A DNA stretch of 64,000 nucleotides, from NCBI GenBank assembly GCA_039105265.1, contig JAPFFF010000024.1:1054001-1118000 (forward strand), written 5' to 3'. This document shows, piece by piece, positions 53,056-63,826 of this stretch. This DNA is from Tritrichomonas musculus. Its lineage: Eukaryota > Parabasalia > Tritrichomonadida > Tritrichomonadidae. Position numbers and translations under genes: made by a program. Each line of letters starts with the position of its first letter. The stretch's first letter is position 1. The notes beneath the pieces were generated by a model. It did no database searches. It was not told where the DNA came from and was given only the letters and a program-made list of their open reading frames with translations.

Positions 53056-53798
53056 TTTTAAAGTCTAAGTTAATCGCTATCGAGTATTTAGGAAATCGTT
53101 TTAAAGTCTAAGATAATCGCTATCGAGTATTTAGGAAATCGTTTTAAAGTCTAAGATAATCGCTATCGAGTATTTAGGAAATCGTTTTAAAGTCTAAGAT
53201 AATCGCTATCGAGTATTTAGATAATCGTTTTAAAGTCTAAGATAATCGCTATCGAGTATTTAGGAAATCGTTTTAAAGTCTAAGATAATCGCTATCGAGT
53301 ATTTAGGAAATCGTTTTAAAGTCTAAGATAATCGCTATCGAGTATTTAGGAAATCGTTTTAAAGTCTAAGATAATCGCTATCGAGCATTTAGATAATCGT
53401 TTTAAAGTCTAAGATAATCGCTATCGAGTATTTAGATAATCGTTTTAAAGTCTAAGATAATCGCTATCGAGTATTTAGGAAATCGTTTTAAAGTCTAAGA
53501 TAATCGCTATCGAGCATTTAGATAATCGTTTTAAAGTCTAAGATAATCGCTATCGAGTATTTAGATAATCGTTTTAAAGTCTAAGATAATCGCTATCGAG
53601 TATTTAGGAAATCGTTTTAAAGTCTAAGATAATCGCTATCGAGTATTTAGATAATCGTTTTAAAGTCTAAGATAATCGCTATCGAGTATTTAGGAAATCG
53701 TTTTAAAGTCTAAGATAATCGCTATCGAGCATTTAGATAATCGTTTTAAAGTCTAAGATAATCGCTATCGAGTATTTAGATAATCGTTTTAAAGTCTA
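53056..53798 (+). repeat. 43-bp minisatellite, 17 copies
   Basis: TTTTAAAG starts recur every 43 bp from 53056, with a partial 18th copy at 53787. Three variants exist: A (TATTTAGGAAATCG), B (TATTTAGATAATCG) and C (CATTTAGATAATCG). They are ordered A A A B A A A C B A C B A B A C B, which shows blocks of C-B-A spreading as units. Confidence 0.95.
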
Positions 53799-53825
53799 AA
53801 AAATAAAAGGCGCCAAAATTAAATA

Positions 53826-53923
53826 TCATTTATCAAAAAGTTCTTATTACATTTATCAAAAAGTTCTTATTACATTTATCAAAAAGTTTTAATTACATTT
53901 ATCAAAAAGTTTTTATTTTTGAA
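53826..53923 (-). repeat. 23-bp tandem repeat, right arm (inverted)
   Basis: Four copies of the inverse of the left-arm word (ATTTATCAAAAAGTTCTTAT). Seven versus four copies shows that the arms change length independently. Confidence 0.88.
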
Positions 53924-54252
53924 TACTGTGATGGTCACTTCACCTTAACAGTGTGCTATTTATCATTTCTCTTAAAATAAAAAATTAAAAAAAAAAAAAA
54001 AAAAACAAAAAAAAATATCTTTTTGTACATTATTATAATTAAAATTTGATTTTTATTCAACAAGAATCAAAACTAAAAGTTTCAAAATGCAAAGAAGCAA
54101 AAGGATCATTTAAAAAAATTTTTTTAAAACAATCAAGAGATCAATTATTTATGTAAAGATAATTAATTGTTAATGGCTGTAAGTTTTTTTGATTCGGACA
54201 ATCGTTTTTTTCTACGCCACTTTTTGAATGGCTTTTCTATCCATGAGTAGCT

Positions 54253-55238
54253 ATGTTAAGAAATTTAACCAAGAAGCAAGAAGTCAACAATCAAGAAGCA
54301 AACAAACATAATGAAAGCAACAAAAAAGTCGTCAATCTATTCGAAAGAAATCAGAAAACCAACAATCAAGAAGAAAACAACAATAAACAAACCGATAGAA
54401 ATCCAAAAATAAGCAGCCAAGAAAATAACAATAACAATAATGGTAATATTAAACACAACGAAAACAACAAAAAAATCAAATAACACAAATGAACGAATTC
54501 AAAAAACAACTCCAAACGCTCAAACCGAAAATAGTCAAAAAGTTACAAATCGAAGTGAAAACAACCATAATGAAAGCAATCTAAAAATCAATCAAAAAAA
54601 GAAGCCTGATAATAATAAAACCAATCAACAACCAAACAATCAATCAACAGACAAAAATGATCAAAAAGTTAAATCAAACAAAAGAAATTGTTAATAAAAA
54701 CAGAAAAATTAACAAACAAACCGACAAAAACATCAAAACAATTAAACCTAAAATCAATGATAACAAAACAAACAGCCAACAAAAAGATAAACAATTAAAT
54801 CAAAAATCAAATCAACAAGTTGATAACAACACCAACAACCAAAAAATCAAGAAAAATAGAAATTCAAATAAGAAAAACATTAAAAATGAGCAACCACCAA
54901 AACTTATCAAAAAACGTAAAAGTAATCAAAATAATAATGATTCATTCGATAACGATGATAATAATTCTATTTCTGATCAATTTCAAAGAAATAAATTCGA
55001 AATGAACTCTATAAATAGAGATGCTGCAAAATTTAATGATGATTTTTCAGATGAAGATGATTATAATGATAACGAAATTAGTGATGATCTTGATTTCGGT
55101 GAAGCTAATGATTTGATTGATAATGATGATGAATTTGCATCATCGTTATTAAGAATGACATTAGTGTCAAATGCACTTCTTGAATTTTATATTGAAGATG
55201 AAGTCGATGAACCAAAAAATAAAAGAAAAAGAAAATAA
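54253..55238 (+). pseudogene. Asn/Lys/Gln-rich gene with two frame changes
   Basis: Three overlapping plus-strand frames, 54253-54483, 54440-54694 and 54657-55238, form one continuous low-complexity protein: Asn, Lys, Gln and Ser dominate, then an acidic end (F-S-D-E-D-D-Y-N-D-N-E-I-S-D-D) and a short hydrophobic helix (L-L-R-M-T-L-V-S-N-A-L-L-E-F-Y-I) before a basic K-N-K-R-K-R-K tail. Frame changes fall near A runs, the first around 54468-54474. Sequencing slips, real indels or slippage in transcription are all possible. The acidic end and tail are the most gene-like part. No domain recognised. The stop is TAAA. Confidence 0.5.
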
Positions 55239-55391
55239 AAATTGCGTTTATTTTTTTGAAGTAATTGAATCATATGAAGTTAATATCAAATGATGAAATT
55301 ATTTTAAAAAATTTTAAATAATGAAATTTTTGTTTTTAATAAAACATCATTCGAGTTTCAATTTTTTATTTTTAAACTGGGACCGAAAAGT
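55239..55391. other. Short AT-rich spacer
   Basis: The 3' side of the Asn/Lys-rich gene up to the hAT relic; nothing else seen. Confidence 0.4.
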
Positions 55392-56536
55392 CAGACCACT
55401 ATTTGAATATGATTTGAATACTTTACTTGATCGTTAAAATCTTTTATCTCAATTTTTGATCGTTACATCGCGTTTGCATTAGTATTAGCCAACCGTCATA
55501 GCTCACAATTTTTTGTGAGAAAATATCATGTAGCAGAATTTCATTTATCTTCTGAATTTTTCTGAACTTAAATGAATGAAGTGAAAAATAATAGAAAATA
55601 ATAGAAAAAATGATCGTTAAAATTTTATTAATGTTTTAAAAATATTTTGGAAAATAATTATTCTTTTTGAATGGAATAAATATTTCCCATTCTAATTCCT
55701 AATTCTTCATTTAGCAAATCATCAGATTTGATATAGTTCTTTTTTCCATAAACAAATTTCAGATGAGAAAAGAGGCGCTCTACTGCAGCCCCGCTGCAAA
55801 GCATATTTATTATCCTTATATACAATTTATTCCAAAATTCAAATGGATCAGTTTCTCCAAAATTTATATAAAAGGATTTGAATATTGTATAATAATAGAA
55901 AATATAATTGAGCAAAGTGCATTAATTGAAATCTGATATGAGGCTAAAAAATCAGCAATCATATCTAATATTTGATTATTAGACATTTCGAAATACTATT
56001 TAAATTCTATACATTGTTCGCATTTTTCTTATTGTACATAATGACTGTTTTCGTTAGTAAAAAATAGCGTTTTCTTTTTTTCTTTACAAAAAGGAAAATA
56101 ACTGTAAACTAATGGATGCCCAACATATATAATTCCATATTTAGCTAATTTTTTAACATTTGCTTTGAAATGTGGTTTGATATTTGCATTATCAATTGAG
56201 AATAGCATTTTTATTAATAATTCGCTTCCAGCTGGGAGAGTCGTTAAAGAAAAAAATGAAAATTTTCATAAAATTAATAAAAAAATATTTTTTTTGCGAA
56301 TACAATGAAAAATGATATATTATTAGTTATACTTTTATTATTATTTATAATTAACAAATAAACATTTATAAATATAAATATAAATCTTGCATATATTTTG
56401 AGATATAGTTAAATTTATTTCTTGGTTTTACTTTCAATTCAAAGTATATTCTCAAAATATACGGGCTTAATTGAAATTAATTTGAATGGATAAATGACGG
56501 TTGGCTAATACTAGTTTGCATTAAAAATATGGTCTG
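55392..56536 (-). mobile_element. Internally deleted hAT-like element
   Basis: The ends begin CAGACC (55392) and, inverted, CAGACCATATT (from 56536). Further in, both sides share TAGTATTAGCCAACCGTCAT (55480-55499 and, inverted, 56494-56513). The left end carries about 60 extra bp between these words. The minus strand encodes transposase scraps. No clear 8-bp target duplication. Confidence 0.7.
55658..56230 (-). pseudogene. hAT transposase relic
   Basis: The 55658-55915 frame ends in E-T-D-P-F-E-F-W-N-K-L and S-G-A-A-V-E-R-L-F-S-H-L-K-F-V-Y-G-K-K, the hAT C-terminal dimerisation block (S-x-A-A-V-E-R-x-F-S). Upstream (to 56230) an N-terminal piece with possible BED-type zinc-finger residues (F-P-F-C-K-E, E-K-C-E-Q-C) and N-N-Q-I-L-D-M-I-A-D-F-L is visible with two stops. 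The RNase-H core between is missing. Confidence 0.72.
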
Positions 56537-56639
56537 AGTTTTAATTTCCTTCAATTTATAAATTTTCTATACTTAAAAAATATAATTATGTTAAAATATC
56601 TTTTATTAAAGAAAATTATTTGCTGAGATATTTAGCTAA

Positions 56640-57060
56640 TGGCTAATAAAACATGCGGTGTAAAATGGCGTTTCTGATTTTGTCTGAGGAAGTTTGTTGA
56701 GTAAGATAAGAATAAGATATGCTAAAAAAGGAGTAGTAGAAATGACTTATAACGTAAAGAAGTATTATTTAATAAAGACTGTGATGTATATAGTGCTGTT
56801 GATTATGTCTGAGGAAGTTTGTAAGGCGTGATGAGAAATAATTTTGGAAATATAAAAAGTTGTAGAAATGAGTTACAATATGAAGAACTTTTGTTTAATA
56901 AAACGTGTGGTGTAAAATAGCGCTTCTGATTTTAGCTTAATGAAGTTTATTGAGTAAGATAGGAATAATCGTGTTGAAAAGAAGTAGTAAAAAAGAGTTA
57001 TATACTAAAGAAGTATTATTTAATAAAGATTGTGATGTATATATTGCTGTTGGAAGTTTG
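56640..57060 (+). repeat. Degenerate ~125-bp tandem repeat, four copies
   Basis: TTAATAAA starts recur near 56643, 56769, 56895 and 57020. Copies 1 and 3 (TGCGGTGTAAAA, TGTGGTGTAAAA) are more alike, as are copies 2 and 4 (TGTGATGTATATA), so a ~250-bp pair was duplicated. A TCTGAGGAAGTTTGT block is shared by copies 1 and 2. Not coding in any frame. Confidence 0.75.
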
Positions 57061-57799
57061 AAAGAGCTAAAGAAGATTGGTATGATCTTCTGAGGATCTT
57101 AATTTTTGATAAAGTTTCAATACACAAATTAATTTGTTAAATATCTTATTTTATTTTAAAATAAAAAAATTGTTTTTATTTTTATCTATAAATTTTAGAT
57201 ATATGGAAATATTATAATCCATTTTGAATTATAAATAGTTTTAAAATAATGTGATAAATATATTTTTTTAAAAAAATATTTTTCTGATAATATTTGGCTT
57301 TTTAAGAAAATTGAAAAAAAAAGTTATAAAATTTTAATTTGAAATAAAATATTGTTATGCCAAAATAATTGAATGAAAAAAGTGGTTTGGCTTTTAATTT
57401 CAAGTTTATTTTAATTTATTCTTTTAATTTATTTGATGTAATTTTTAGTTTTTTATTATACTCCATTGCATATTGCAGTTAAAAAAGAAAATACTGAATG
57501 AAGATTTAAAACAGATTCAAAGTTTTTATATCAGCCGAAAAAATCTGATGAACGATAATAAACATTAAAAAGGAAAATACAGATATACCATAAATATAAA
57601 ATTTAAAACATTTGACAATTTCAGTATTTTCTTTGGAGTATCGAATACCTTAAAGTTATAGATAATTTTTTTTTCATCAGTTTAATTTTAGTCGATTTAT
57701 ATAATTTTTCAAGATTTAAATATAAACAGTATAATTCTTATGTAAAGAATTTGCAGGAGATATTTGAAGAAAAATTATTTTCTTTTGCAGAATATGAAA
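57061..57799. other. Intergenic, AT-rich
   Basis: No feature seen. Confidence 0.45.
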
Positions 57800-58143
57800 A
57801 TTATCAGATCATGGAAACTGTTATGCCTCATTTTTAACTGGAGCTCTTAAAAGAATATTGAAGATGCAATTAAGTATTATGAAAAGGCATACAATCAAGG
57901 AAATTTAGATGGATTTACTAGAATTGGAGTTTGTTATAAAAATGGTGATGGCGTTAGACAAGATTACAATAAAGCTAAAGAATATTTTGAAAAAGTTGCG
58001 GAACTAGGTAATACTAATAGTATGAATTGTCTAGGTATTATGCATGTAAATGGCCTAGGTGTTGAACAAGATTATATTAATAATATGAAAGAGCAATCGA
58101 ACTTGGTAATCAAAATTCATTGAATAATCTTGGAAATCTGTAG
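57800..58143 (+). pseudogene. Sel1-like repeat protein fragment
   Basis: Plus-strand pieces match Sel1-like repeats. One reads A-I-K-Y-Y-E-K-A-Y-N-Q-G-N, then G-V-C-Y-K-N-G-D-G-V-R-Q-D-Y-N-K-A-K-E-Y-F, and L-G-I-M-H-V-N-G-L-G-V-E-Q-D-Y. Frame changes before (D-H-G-N-C-Y-A-S-F-L-T-G-A) and after (A-I-E-L-G-N-Q-N-S-L-N-N-L-G-N-L) show it is broken. No start codon is near. The family serves as a protein-binding scaffold and is often linked to kinases in trichomonads. Confidence 0.7.
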
Positions 58144-60149
58144 TAAAAGATTGATTAATCAAAAGCAAAAATTATGAATTTAATTTTTATAATATGGTTG
58201 CTGTAGTTAACAATTTTTTATAAAAAATATTTATATTCAAAAATTTTTAAAATTTTTTATATTTGTGAGAGGTGCCAAAAAAAAAATCTACTGAATTTTT
58301 TCTTTTTAAACAAAAATATCATGCAGTATTCATCATGTAAAAGTTGTAATTTAAACCTAATTTGAAAATTTTCTACAGTTTTTTAGATATCAACTTAATA
58401 ATATTATTATTGATTTCGATGTCATTACATTAAATTACTTCATTTAAATGTTTTTATTTATATATGTAATTTTATAAAGCAGAAACATATATAATAATTT
58501 GAAAATTATTTTTTTAAAAAAAAGATAAAAGAAAATAATGTTTTATTTTCAAAAATTCAATTAATCAAACACATTTATCTGATTCTATCAACTGCCTCTT
58601 GCTATATTAAAAATATTAATATATAATATTAATTATATATTTTTAAATTAACAATTAGAGAAATACGAAAACTACATATGCATTGAAAAAAATAATTTTT
58701 TAAATATTTTGATTAATCTCATAAACGTATTTTATTTGAAATTTAATTCAAATAATTCATATAAAAAGTTTTGATTTAATGTAATTTCTCAGAAATATAT
58801 TGAATAATTTGAATTTTAGGTTTTTTTATATTTATATTCATTTATCTTATGAAAACATAAATATAATTGATATATTATTTAGCTATTTGGAAATATAATA
58901 TAAAATATTAGCATTTAAGTATTTAATATTTTAAAAAAAAGGACTGCATACAAGATATTTTTTTTTTTTATGGATTAATATTTCTCTCTTTACTACATTT
59001 ATTGTCTGCTCTAATTGTATATAAGAATTATAATGATTCACACTACATATTTGAAGACTTTTAGAAATTTTGCTTGAATATCAAAATTAATATTATTTGC
59101 ATAAATTTTTTAAAGAAAAATATAAATACAAGTTTAAATATCGTTTTCTAAATTATTTTGGAGATATAAATGACTTTAAAAATGTATTTTAATACAAATA
59201 TGCCAGTTTTAATTTAATAATTCCATGAAACTCAAAAACTGTAGAACCGATTTTTATTTTAATATAAAAATAAATCATTAAGATTTATTATAAAAAGATA
59301 TTGTGATATTATTTAAAAATTTTCAGGAAACTAGGAAGATATTTATAAATTAAAACAATTTTTGTGATAAAAAATACAAATGAAAAATATTTCATAAATA
59401 TTTTGACTAGCAATCAATATTTCATACATAATTTTATATTAAAACATGAATTATAATGTATTGTTAAAATATAGATTTCCTAATTCAGTATAATCTTCAA
59501 AGTTTAAGAAAAAACATGAAAAAATATCAAAAAATTCAGATTTTCAATGCTATTTCAATGTTTTTTTAATATTAAAATAATAAAAAAAGTTTAATATAAT
59601 TTATATATATAATATAAAATATTATATATTTATAAATATTATTTTATTATGGAAATAATATATAAATATTAAGATATAAACTGATTAAAAATTATATTTG
59701 ATGTTTTTTTGATGTTTTAAAAAATTAATATAAGGTTTATTTTATGCTTGGCAAATCTTAATCAGCATAACTAATTCTATTTAAAAGCATATAAATGATA
59801 TATTATTTTTGAAAAATTAAAAGAGCAAGGGGCAGTAAGGTGATGAAGTTACATTTCAAATTAGATATTAAAAACTGACATTTTTTCTGTTTTACTATTA
59901 AAGAAGAAAAATAAAATAAAGTCTAAGAATTATATTTGTACAGTATATGATTTTAAATTAAAATGCTAAGAAATAGATTAGAAATAATGGCCACATATCT
60001 AAAAAATGTTCAACAAAAATGAAAATTGTGAACTGTTTTTTTCGATGTATGATGATAACTAGAAAGCAATATTTTATATTTGAAAAGAACATCTATTAAT
60101 TCAATTATTTTTTATATTTATAATTACGGAATTTTATTTTTTAAAAAAT
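58144..60149. other. Intergenic, very AT-rich
   Basis: About 2 kb with long A and T runs and no frame, repeat or RNA gene that I can support. Confidence 0.5.
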
Positions 60150-60209
60150 TTGACACCTCTTATTTGTGCCCATAATATTTTAAAAAAAAATTGCTTAAAA
60201 GGACATCAT

Positions 60210-61274
60210 ATGGAAAACAAAAACATTGATCATTTAAAGAAAATGAAAATAATACAAGAAAATCTCCTAGAATATATTGATTGTGAAAATAATTTGAACG
60301 AAAATTTAGAAATTTTCAAACAGTTCCTACATGATCAAAACATTAATGATGATTGCTATGAACTTAAAGAATTTTTCGATTTATTAGTTGAAATAGCAAA
60401 TAATCATCATCGAACAGCTAATTTTTATACCAAAATTGACTCAATTTTATTATTTTTAAAAAATGAAATAAATCAACACTACTCAAATTTTGAAATATTT
60501 AATACATTTCGAAGCAATAAAAGAATTCTGTTATTTCTATTTCAGGAGCAAATTTTTAAAATTGATAGTGAAATCTCAATTCATATTTTAAAATCTGAAT
60601 TAAAAGATTATTTTTATAATGAATCAATTTCTATTTATTCAAATGATTTTAATTTTCAATCTGAAGAAGAAAAAGCTTTATTTGATGAAAAAAGAAAAGA
60701 AGGAGAAAACGATAGTTATATTTGTCAATTAATCAGAAAAGATTCTGTTGTAGAATTTATTTCATATGTAAATAAAATTCATTTTAGATTGAATTCAAAT
60801 ATTGAACAATCAATATTTGAAACAAATCAGTTTTTAAATGAGAATAAAATTTCATTAATTGATTATGCTGCATTTTTTGGATCAATTTGCATTTTCAAAT
60901 ATTTATTTATAAATAAAGTGAGAATAAATCCAGATTTAAAGTTTTGCGCAATTCATGGAAGAAATCCTGAAATTATCCATTTTCTTGAAGAAAATAAAAT
61001 TATTCAAAATGAAATTTCACTCATATTTGAATCAATAAAATGTCATCATAATGAATTGGCAAATTATTTTCTTTCAAACTTACAAAATAATGAAATTTCA
61101 AAAATTTTAGATGAAAATCATAAACAAATATTTAAATCATTTAATTATACTTATTTAGAGAATGTTTTAACAAATCCCTATTGTGACTTTTACTTGTTTA
61201 AATATGAATATATAAAATTTGTTGAGATACTTCTTAATAGGCCAGATTTTGATGTAAACGCGGATATTGTTTAA
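60210..61274 (+). CDS. Ankyrin protein head with DUF3447-like domain (first exon or truncated gene)
   Basis: From the ATG at 60210 (another in-frame ATG at 60243) to TAA at 61272, 354 residues. Residues 1-205 are helical and typical of trichomonad ankyrin proteins. About 165-260 matches DUF3447 in pattern (D-S-V-V-E-F-I-S-Y-V, then N-K-I-S-L-I-D-Y-A-A-F-F-G-S-I-C-I-F-K-Y-L). Degenerate ankyrin repeats follow, the last ending V-E-I-L-L-N-R-P-D-F-D-V-N-A-D-I-V. The frame stops in mid-array, at residue 31 of a 33-residue repeat. The next repeat begins 155 bp later, so the gene probably goes on (see 61418-63629). The frame is also open upstream of the ATG and there contains T-P-L-I-C-A-H-N, which resembles the start of an ankyrin repeat. 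Confidence 0.75.
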   Translation: MENKNIDHLKKMKIIQENLLEYIDCENNLNENLEIFKQFLHDQNINDDCYELKEFFDLLVEIANNHHRTANFYTKIDSILLFLKNEINQHYSNFEIFNTFRSNKRILLFLFQEQIFKIDSEISIHILKSELKDYFYNESISIYSNDFNFQSEEEKALFDEKRKEGENDSYICQLIRKDSVVEFISYVNKIHFRLNSNIEQSIFETNQFLNENKISLIDYAAFFGSICIFKYLFINKVRINPDLKFCAIHGRNPEIIHFLEENKIIQNEISLIFESIKCHHNELANYFLSNLQNNEISKILDENHKQIFKSFNYTYLENVLTNPYCDFYLFKYEYIKFVEILLNRPDFDVNADIV

Positions 61275-61417
61275 AATTTTTTTTATAATTTTTAGAATTC
61301 TAAAACGCCGATTTTAATTATATTTAACAAATTTAATATTTTAATGAATACGTTTTTAACATTTTTTTACAAAACAATGTTTTACTTTTATTTGAATAAT
61401 ATTTTAAAACATATTGT

Positions 61418-63629
61418 TTTGATATAACGCCATTGAAAATTGCCATTGAAAATGAAAACATTGGTTTGGTTCAACTTTTATTAAAAAATCCAAATATTAA
61501 TGTAAACAATTGGCCTATTTAAATTACGAATTTGCTTATACATATGTATGAAAATAATTAATTTTATGAAATTTCTTTAAAATCATTTTAATATAATTTT
61601 CTTTTATTAAAAATTATGATATTTACCAAAATATTTAAATGATATTTCAATACATTTTTGTGTTAATCATATTATAATATAATATTATTTAATCCAATTC
61701 AAAATATTATATTATATAGAGTTTTATAAATCATATTTAATGTAATTCTATATTTCCTTTTTCATTATATTTAAATTGATATTATTAATTATTCAATTTT
61801 TGACAAAAAATTTAATGTAATTTCTAAATTATTTTGGTCATAGTATTTCATTAAATTTTTTTTAATATTACACCATTATATATTGCAATTGAAAAAGAGA
61901 ATCTTGAAATTATATCACTTTTATTGTCACATCCCAAAACAAATGTTAATTGTATTAGAATTTGAAATTTAAGTATAAATAAAATTTCGAAAGTGAAGCT
62001 TTTATTACATTTCTTAGTAAAAATATTGAATTTAATTTACAATTTTGTGATTTCAATAAAATTTTGATTGAATTTTGGTTAATGGCATTCAATTCTATTT
62101 TAATTATATTTCAAATTCAACTTGTAAAATGAAATTTTATTATTTCATATTAATATTTATATTCAATCATTTTTGTGATATTTTAAAGATAATCATTATC
62201 TTATGAAATTACAACAGTTATTTTAAATGAAATTTTAATCGAAATAGTTTAATTACATTTAAAATTCATAAAATTTATGGAATTTTATATATTTAATTTT
62301 ATACAATTTACTTATTGTATATTCATAAATATGCATTGCATTTAGCTATTGAAAATAACAATATTGAATATGTAAAACTTTTATTATCCAATAAAAATAT
62401 TAATGTTAATTGTATACTAATTAAAAATCACTTAATTTTTATTCAATTCAAAATTCTATGATTAAATTATATTTCACTATTGTAATCTTATAATGAAATT
62501 GAAATTTTTGAATTTTTAATATCATTTGCAATTTAATTATTTGTATTATATTTAAAATCAATTAAATTAGTAGCATTTGAAATAAAATATTAATAAAATT
62601 TCAGTTTACGTTTTATATACAAGATCAATTTATACAATTATGTTTTAATACAATTTGATGATTAAATATTTTCTTATTTGGCATATATTTCTTAACAAAA
62701 ATTAAATGAAATTCTATTATAAAATTTAAATAAAACAGCCTTGTTTTATGCAATTGAAAATGGAAATGATCAAATAATTCAACTTTTATTATCACATCCA
62801 GCATTAAATGTTAACATTAAATCAATTTATAAAAATAATATGTTTTTCTAATATAATAAAAATTTCAAATAATTTTTGTAATCAAATTAATGATTGAAAA
62901 TTAAATAAAATTTCATGAATATCAATTTTAAATAAAGTTTCTTTCATCGTTTTTCTTAAGAAATTTCATTGTTGCTATGATAAATAAAATTTAATTCAGT
63001 CATTATTAATTGCGTTAATGAATATAATATTTCTTATTTCATTAATATATTTAATATTTTAATTATGTTTTTAAATTAAAATTGAATGTAATTTCTAATA
63101 TTTTTTTGCTGATGAAATTTGTAAAATATCTTTTTATAAAACAGCATTGAATTTAGCTATTGAGAAAGGTAATGAAAAAATTGTTACACTAATATTAAAA
63201 CGACCAGAATTAGATATAAATGTTAAATCTATTTGAAATGAATTTATTTTTATATAATTATAAAATAATGATAATTTAATTCAATTTCATGAAAAATCAT
63301 TTTTTATTCCGTTTCAATCACAATTAATTTTTCATGTAATTTCAAATTAATTTATTTTCATTATGTTTGAATAATTAAATATTTCATAAAGTTGCAAAAT
63401 TTGATGTTCTCATTACATTTCATAGTGATTTTTATTCAATTTTGAATATTTTTTTTTAATGAAAAAATTCAAATAAAATAATGAATAGCATTCAAACAAC
63501 TAACAGTTTAATGAAATTTTTATTTTGTTTATTAATATATCTCCTTTACAACTAGCATTACAAAAGAAAAATGAAAAAATAATTAATCTAATTTTAAGTT
63601 ATAAATCAGCTTTGATTGAAAAATCTTAA
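61418..63629 (+). repeat. Six single ankyrin repeats, each an isolated open module, separated by AT-rich spacers
   Basis: Modules start (codon for repeat position 1, T or equivalent) at 61427, 61870, 62330, 62735, 63141 and 63540. In the first five the position-26 codon (V, or I in the fifth) follows exactly 75 nt later, so none has an indel or stop. Each reads T/x-P/A-L-x-x-A-I-E-x-x-N-x-x-I/L-V/I-x-L-L-L. Each then gives N, three residues and an ATT (GTT in the head ORF) at position 31, after which text such as ATTTGAAAT begins. The preceding nine bases (positions 31-33) are alike too (TTTGATATA, TTTAATATT, TTTTATAAA). Spacers are roughly 300-370 bp and share words like AATGTAATTTCTAA, so whole units were duplicated. 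The last module ends in TAA at 63627. GT-AG ends are not evident. Confidence 0.7.
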
Positions 63630-63826
63630 TAAAAAAATCTTTTTAAAAAAAAAACTTCTATATTTATTAACTTTTTTTTTTTTTAATTTTTTATTGATGG
63701 GTTTCCTGTAATAAAAATATGAATATCAAAGACTTTTCTCAGAAAATAAATTTGAATGAATAAGATAGAGGTATGAGAACTGAAAAAACATATTTTAGCC
63801 TTTTATAAAAAATAATTATATCAAAG
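63630..63826. other. Intergenic
   Basis: AT-rich gap between the ankyrin array and the right-edge frame; nothing seen. Listed to make coverage complete. Confidence 0.4.

Larger units (their letters stand above)
51895..53954. mobile_element. 2.06-kb foldback-like TIR element with internal minisatellite
   Basis: Starts ACACTGTTAAGGTGAAGTGA (51895) and ends with its inverse at 53954; at least 40 bp of the ends match (continuing CCATCACAGTATTCAAAAA). Each arm then carries tandem copies of a 23-bp word, in opposite orientation at the two ends. The middle holds about 950 bp of AT-rich text and a 17-copy 43-bp satellite. No open frame of size, so it is non-autonomous. The flanks TAGATTTA and GCTATTTA agree at only five of eight positions, so a target duplication is not proven. 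It inserts 46 bp after the stop of the gene ending at 51849. Confidence 0.85.

Noticed and set aside
53056-53798. Regular 43-bp repeats considered as a CRISPR array
   Set aside because: Units are contiguous, without unique spacers, in a eukaryotic context and inside a TIR element, so this is a minisatellite.
61254-63227. GTWAAY at the ends of the ankyrin modules as a conserved 5' splice site
   Set aside because: It is the codon pair for Val-Asn in the ankyrin consensus; in the module at 63141 the equivalent place reads ATAAAT, so it is not an independent splice signal.
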